Made by a program: the position numbers and the translations under genes
Assembly: GCF_002849595.1 (NCBI RefSeq)
Contig: NZ_NRQR01000013.1
Span: 62,001-126,000, forward strand
From: Luteimonas rhizosphaerae
GTDB lineage: Bacteria > Pseudomonadota > Gammaproteobacteria > Xanthomonadales > Xanthomonadaceae
Reading direction: 5' to 3'
DNA: 64,000 nucleotides
Notes under the pieces: model-generated
Seen by the model: only the letters and a program-made list of their open reading frames with translations
Told to the model about the DNA's origin: nothing
Database searches by the model: none
In this document: positions 60,268 through 64,000 of the stretch, one piece after another
Layout of the letters: each line of letters begins with the position of its first letter
Position numbering within the stretch: the first letter of the stretch is position 1

Positions 60268-61935
60268 CTACGGCGTGCGCAGGTCCACCTTCGCCGCGCC
60301 GGTCGGGTTGCGCGGATCGCTGCCACCGGTCAGCGTGCCGGCCGCGCGGTTCCACTCGATCGTCTGCAGGTTGCCCCAGACATGGCTCGAGCCGCGCCCG
60401 CCCGCGGCGCGATCGCCCGGCAGATCGACGGTGTGGCCCATCGCGCGCAACGCCGCCGCGGTGTCGGCGCTGAACGCATCCGATTCCGCCGACACCACGT
60501 CGGGCATCCACTGGTGGTGGTAGCGCGGCAGCGCGGCGACGCCCTGCGCGTCGAGGCCGGCATCGAAGCCGAGGATGCCCAGCAGCACCATCGTGATGAT
60601 GCGGCTGCCGCCCGGCGTGCCGAGCACGGCGACGCGATCGTCGGAGACGAGGAAGGTCGGCGTCATCGAGCTCAACGGACGCTTGCCGGGCTTGGGCGCG
60701 TTCGCATCGAAGCCCATGACGCCGAACGCGTTCGGCACGCCGGGCTGCAGCGCGAAGTCGTCCATCTCGTTGTTGAGCAGCACGCCGGTGCCGGGCGCGA
60801 CCAGGCCCGAGCCGAACAACAGGTTGACCGTCTGCGTGACCGCGGCGCGGTTGCCGGCGGCGTCGACGATCGAGAAGTGCGTGGTCTCGTCGTCTTCCAG
60901 CGGCGTCTGCGCGCCCGACAGCAGGTCGCTCGGCGTGGCCCTGTCCGGGTGGATGGTCGCGCGCAGGCCGGCGGCGTAGTCGGGGCTGGTCAGGATGCGC
61001 TGCGGCACCGCGACGAAGTCCGGATCGCCCAGATAGAACGTGCGGTCGCGGAATGCGCGGCGCATCGACTCGACCACCAGATGGGTGCGCGCGGCGGCGT
61101 CGAGCGACGGCAGTTCGTAGGGCTCGAGGATCTGCAGCATCTGCGCCATCGCGATACCGCCCGACGACGGCGGCGGTGCGGTGACCACGTCCCAGTCGTG
61201 ATAGCGGAAGCGGATCGGCTCGCGCTCGACGACTTCGTATGCCGCGCCGGCAACGAGCTTCGCACCCGTCTCGCCACCGTAGAACCCGTCGAAACCACGC
61301 TCGGCTAGCAGGCGGAGCGTGCGCGCGAGATCGGGCTGGCGGAACACGTCGCCTTCCTGCGGCGCGCGCCCTCCGGCGAGGAACACCGCGCGCGTACCGG
61401 GATAACGCTCCATCACCGCGCGACGCGACTGGTAGCCGCGCGCGAAACGCGCATAGACCGGGAAGCCCTCTTCGGCGATGCGGATCGCAGGGGCCAGCGA
61501 CTTCGACAGCGGCAGCGCGCCGTAGGTCTCGGCGATGTGCACGAACGCGGCCGGCAGACCGGGAATACCGGCCGACCACGGCCCGTTCTCGGCGCGGTCG
61601 CGATCGAAGCTGCCGTCGGACTTGCGGTAGCGATCCGACCGTCCAGTGCCCGCAGCGCCGCGATGGCGACGGCGGCATTGCGCAGCTGCACCGGCGCGGC
61701 TCGCGACCGCCGCGTCGAAGGCGTTGCCGCCCTCGCGCATGACCTGCAGGCCGGCTTCGGTCGCCAGCGCATGCGCCGAGGCGACGGCGTTGCCCGGCGG
61801 CGTCGCCTGCACGGCGGCAACCGGCACGGGCGCGATGTCGGGCCGGGTCTCGCGCGCGCACGAAGGCGCGACCACCAGCAGCAGACCGAGCAGCAGGGCC
61901 GAAGCGGTGGTCGACGCGGCGCGCATCATCGTCAT
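60268..61935 (-). CDS. ggt: Gamma-glutamyltransferase with a replaced internal segment
   Basis: A periplasmic Ntn-hydrolase that self-cleaves before its nucleophile threonine, T351 in TTHFSIVD, and hydrolyses glutathione. An N-terminal signal with LVVAPSCA is present. The C-terminal subunit motifs LLNNEMDDF and GTPGGSRI are normal. After [10 protein letters not shown] (near 92) the conserved segment including the GGGGF loop and the substrate-binding arginine (as in ARE) is absent. About 30 unrelated residues precede the normal [17 protein letters not shown]. The frame is intact overall (555 residues, shorter than usual), but activity is doubtful. See the finding on its resemblance to folC. 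The start overlaps the ferredoxin stop by 4 nt. Confidence 0.85.
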   Translation of the reverse strand: MTMMRAASTTASALLLGLLLVVAPSCARETRPDIAPVPVAAVQATPPGNAVASAHALATEAGLQVMREGGNAFDAAVASRAGAAAQCRRRHRGAAGTGRSDRYRKSDGSFDRDRAENGPWSAGIPGLPAAFVHIAETYGALPLSKSLAPAIRIAEEGFPVYARFARGYQSRRAVMERYPGTRAVFLAGGRAPQEGDVFRQPDLARTLRLLAERGFDGFYGGETGAKLVAGAAYEVVEREPIRFRYHDWDVVTAPPPSSGGIAMAQMLQILEPYELPSLDAAARTHLVVESMRRAFRDRTFYLGDPDFVAVPQRILTSPDYAAGLRATIHPDRATPSDLLSGAQTPLEDDETTHFSIVDAAGNRAAVTQTVNLLFGSGLVAPGTGVLLNNEMDDFALQPGVPNAFGVMGFDANAPKPGKRPLSSMTPTFLVSDDRVAVLGTPGGSRIITMVLLGILGFDAGLDAQGVAALPRYHHQWMPDVVSAESDAFSADTAAALRAMGHTVDLPGDRAAGGRGSSHVWGNLQTIEWNRAAGTLTGGSDPRNPTGAAKVDLRTP

Positions 61936-62186
61936 GGCGATTCCTGCTGGAGTCGGAACAGCTTGGCCAGCAGCTGCTCATGGGTTTCGGGGATGTCGGG
62001 ATCGGGGTCGATGCATTCGACCGGACAGACGACGACGCACTGCGGCTCGTCGAAATGGCCGACGCACTCGGTGCAGCGCGCGGGGTCGATGACGTAGATG
62101 TCCTCGCCCTGCGAGATCGCCTGGTTCGGGCATGCCGGCTCGCAGACGTCGCAGTTGACGCAGAGCGCGTTGATCTTCAGGGACAT
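61932..62186 (-). CDS. YfhL-type 2[4Fe-4S] ferredoxin
   Basis: A small 84-residue electron carrier with two cluster motifs. The first is CVNCDVCEPACPNQAI near 9-24. The second begins CTEC near 38 and ends in CVVVCPVECI with the widened spacing of the YfhL group. It lies upstream of ggt and downstream of the lipoprotein gene. In many gammaproteobacteria the same ferredoxin is found next to coaD, as nearly here. The ATG at 62186 is preceded at 6 nt by TACAAT, which may place the transcription start almost on the ATG. Confidence 0.93.
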   Translation of the reverse strand: MSLKINALCVNCDVCEPACPNQAISQGEDIYVIDPARCTECVGHFDEPQCVVVCPVECIDPDPDIPETHEQLLAKLFRLQQESP

Positions 62187-62192
62187 GCGCAC

Positions 62193-62198
62193 ATTGTA
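62193..62198 (-). promoter_or_regulatory. Candidate -10 immediately upstream of the ferredoxin ATG
   Basis: TACAAT on the minus strand ends 6 nt before the ATG at 62186. If it is used as a -10, transcription would start at or very near the start codon, giving a leaderless mRNA. No -35 is obvious. Confidence 0.3.
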
Positions 62199-62334
62199 AG
62201 GCTTGCCCCTCGCGGCGGCGTTCCATGCGTGGAACCGCGTACGCCATCCACCGCGTCCGGAAACGACGCCGCCACCGGGCACGGGGCGCGGTGGCGGCGG
62301 ATGCAGCGGCGACGGCCCGGCGGGCCGTGGCGGA

Positions 62335-62823
62335 TTACCGGGCGGTATCGACGAACACGTACTCGACACCGGCCGGCGTCACCGCGGCCTTGACGCGGTC
62401 GTTGTCGGCCGCGGCGCCGACGAAGATCACGCGCACGCCGTTCATCGTATTCGGGGCGACGCCCTCGAACGACGAGACCACGAGATCGGCGGTGCGGGCC
62501 GAGTCGGCACCGGCGTAGGTCAGCAGGTTGCCGCGGACGATGCCGCGCGCGACGTCGCTCTGCGCCTTCTCGAGCAGGCGGTCGTACTCGCCGTCGACCT
62601 CGGTACCCGCCGGCGGCGGCACGAGATAGATGAAGGGCGTGTTGTTGATGCCTTCCATGTGGCGCGGCACCAGGTCCTGCAGGTAATCGCGCCACGCGGT
62701 GCGGTCCGCGGTCTGCGGCACGGCGACCGGCGCCGCTTCGACGACCTGCGGCTCTTCCTTGTTGCAGGCGACGATCGGCAGGGCGAGGCAGGCGATCAGC
62801 AGCGCGCGGGTGATGGACTTCAT
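62335..62823 (-). CDS. Hypothetical lipoprotein
   Basis: A 162-residue exported protein I do not recognise. A signal with ALPIVAC gives Cys20 as the lipidation site, followed by NKEEPQVVEAAPVAVPQ, a Pro/Ala/Val linker. The folded part has YLQDLVPRHMEG, FIYLVPPPAG and a C-terminal VIFVGAAADNDRVKAAVTPAGVEYVFVD strand-rich region. No catalytic motif can be named. GAGGGAAACGCC precedes the ATG at 62823, which is preferred over the longer frame from 62859. It lies between coaD and the ferredoxin gene on the same strand. Confidence 0.82.
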   Translation of the reverse strand: MKSITRALLIACLALPIVACNKEEPQVVEAAPVAVPQTADRTAWRDYLQDLVPRHMEGINNTPFIYLVPPPAGTEVDGEYDRLLEKAQSDVARGIVRGNLLTYAGADSARTADLVVSSFEGVAPNTMNGVRVIFVGAAADNDRVKAAVTPAGVEYVFVDTAR

Positions 62824-62861
62824 GGCGTTTCCCTCTTCATTTCGTTTTGGTGTGTGCAACG

Positions 62862-63993
<1,132 letters not shown>

Positions 63994-64000
63994 CGTCGCC

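Noticed and set aside
61625..61705. A genuine folC gene fragment as a separate gene
   Set aside because: Only about 20 residues of resemblance are present, without start, stop or further domains, so it is treated as a patch within ggt.

Overview
The window is a GC-rich gammaproteobacterial chromosome segment. Gene order, codon use and protein style (nadD-holA-lptE-leuS, queA-tgt-yajC-secDF, rsmD-coaD, M13 and DUF885 peptidases, xanthomonad-type dispersed palindromes) point to Xanthomonadaceae/Lysobacteraceae, something like Lysobacter or Luteimonas. This is inferred from protein character, not from a database search. Coding density is very high. No tRNA, rRNA, insertion sequence, prophage or CRISPR array was seen.

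Layout. 1-4874 (minus): nadD (partial), holA, lptE, leuS. 5015-8132 (plus): a CHASE3/GAF/GGDEF diguanylate cyclase and an exported amidohydrolase. 8139-9581 (minus): a three-gene operon of membrane protein, XRE regulator and membrane protein, behind an AT-rich palindromic promoter. 9735-19408: a thioredoxin/TPR chaperedoxin, a DUF4442 thioesterase-like protein, an unknown membrane-anchored protein, an FAD dehydrogenase, a membrane Ser/Thr kinase, a DUF502 protein and a DUF885 lipoprotein peptidase. 19837-28462: a DEAD-box helicase, a DoxX-like protein plus Kef-type antiporter, and an ABC-2 permease/M1 peptidase fusion with its ATPase. 28734-34432: two M13 peptidase genes (one frame-disrupted, one lacking a zinc ligand), a rhomboid protease and an alkyltransferase-like protein. 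34732-36572 (minus): a DUF47-pit phosphate uptake pair behind a near-consensus Pho box, with pit broken. 36838-43752: CorC-like, ExoD-like, a PhnD-like binding protein coupled to a GGDEF/EAL protein, a frameshifted trmJ, and suhB. 44122-49739 (minus): secF, secD, yajC, tgt, queA. 50077-52236: an Lrp-type regulator divergent from a class III aminotransferase. 52332-57960: a phosphate-scavenging locus (exported pyrophosphatase, metallophosphoesterase, beta-propeller phytase, divergent TonB receptor) with a Pho box between. 58070-63993: upp, MAPEG, an MBL hydrolase, ggt, ferredoxin, a lipoprotein, coaD, rsmD.

Two themes stand out. First, phosphate: two well-formed Pho boxes sit at the phosphate-uptake pair and at the phytase/TonB-receptor locus. 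Together with three exported phosphatase-type enzymes, they suggest a PhoB-controlled pathway from external organic phosphate to cytoplasmic Pi. Second, gene damage: pit (17-nt loss in a signature motif), pepO (segment loss plus frameshift), trmJ (one extra base in a homopolymer), ggt (a replaced segment resembling a piece of folC) and the second M13 gene (apparent stop loss through a hairpin). Either the strain is losing these functions or the assembly carries local errors. The read-level test is stated in the findings.
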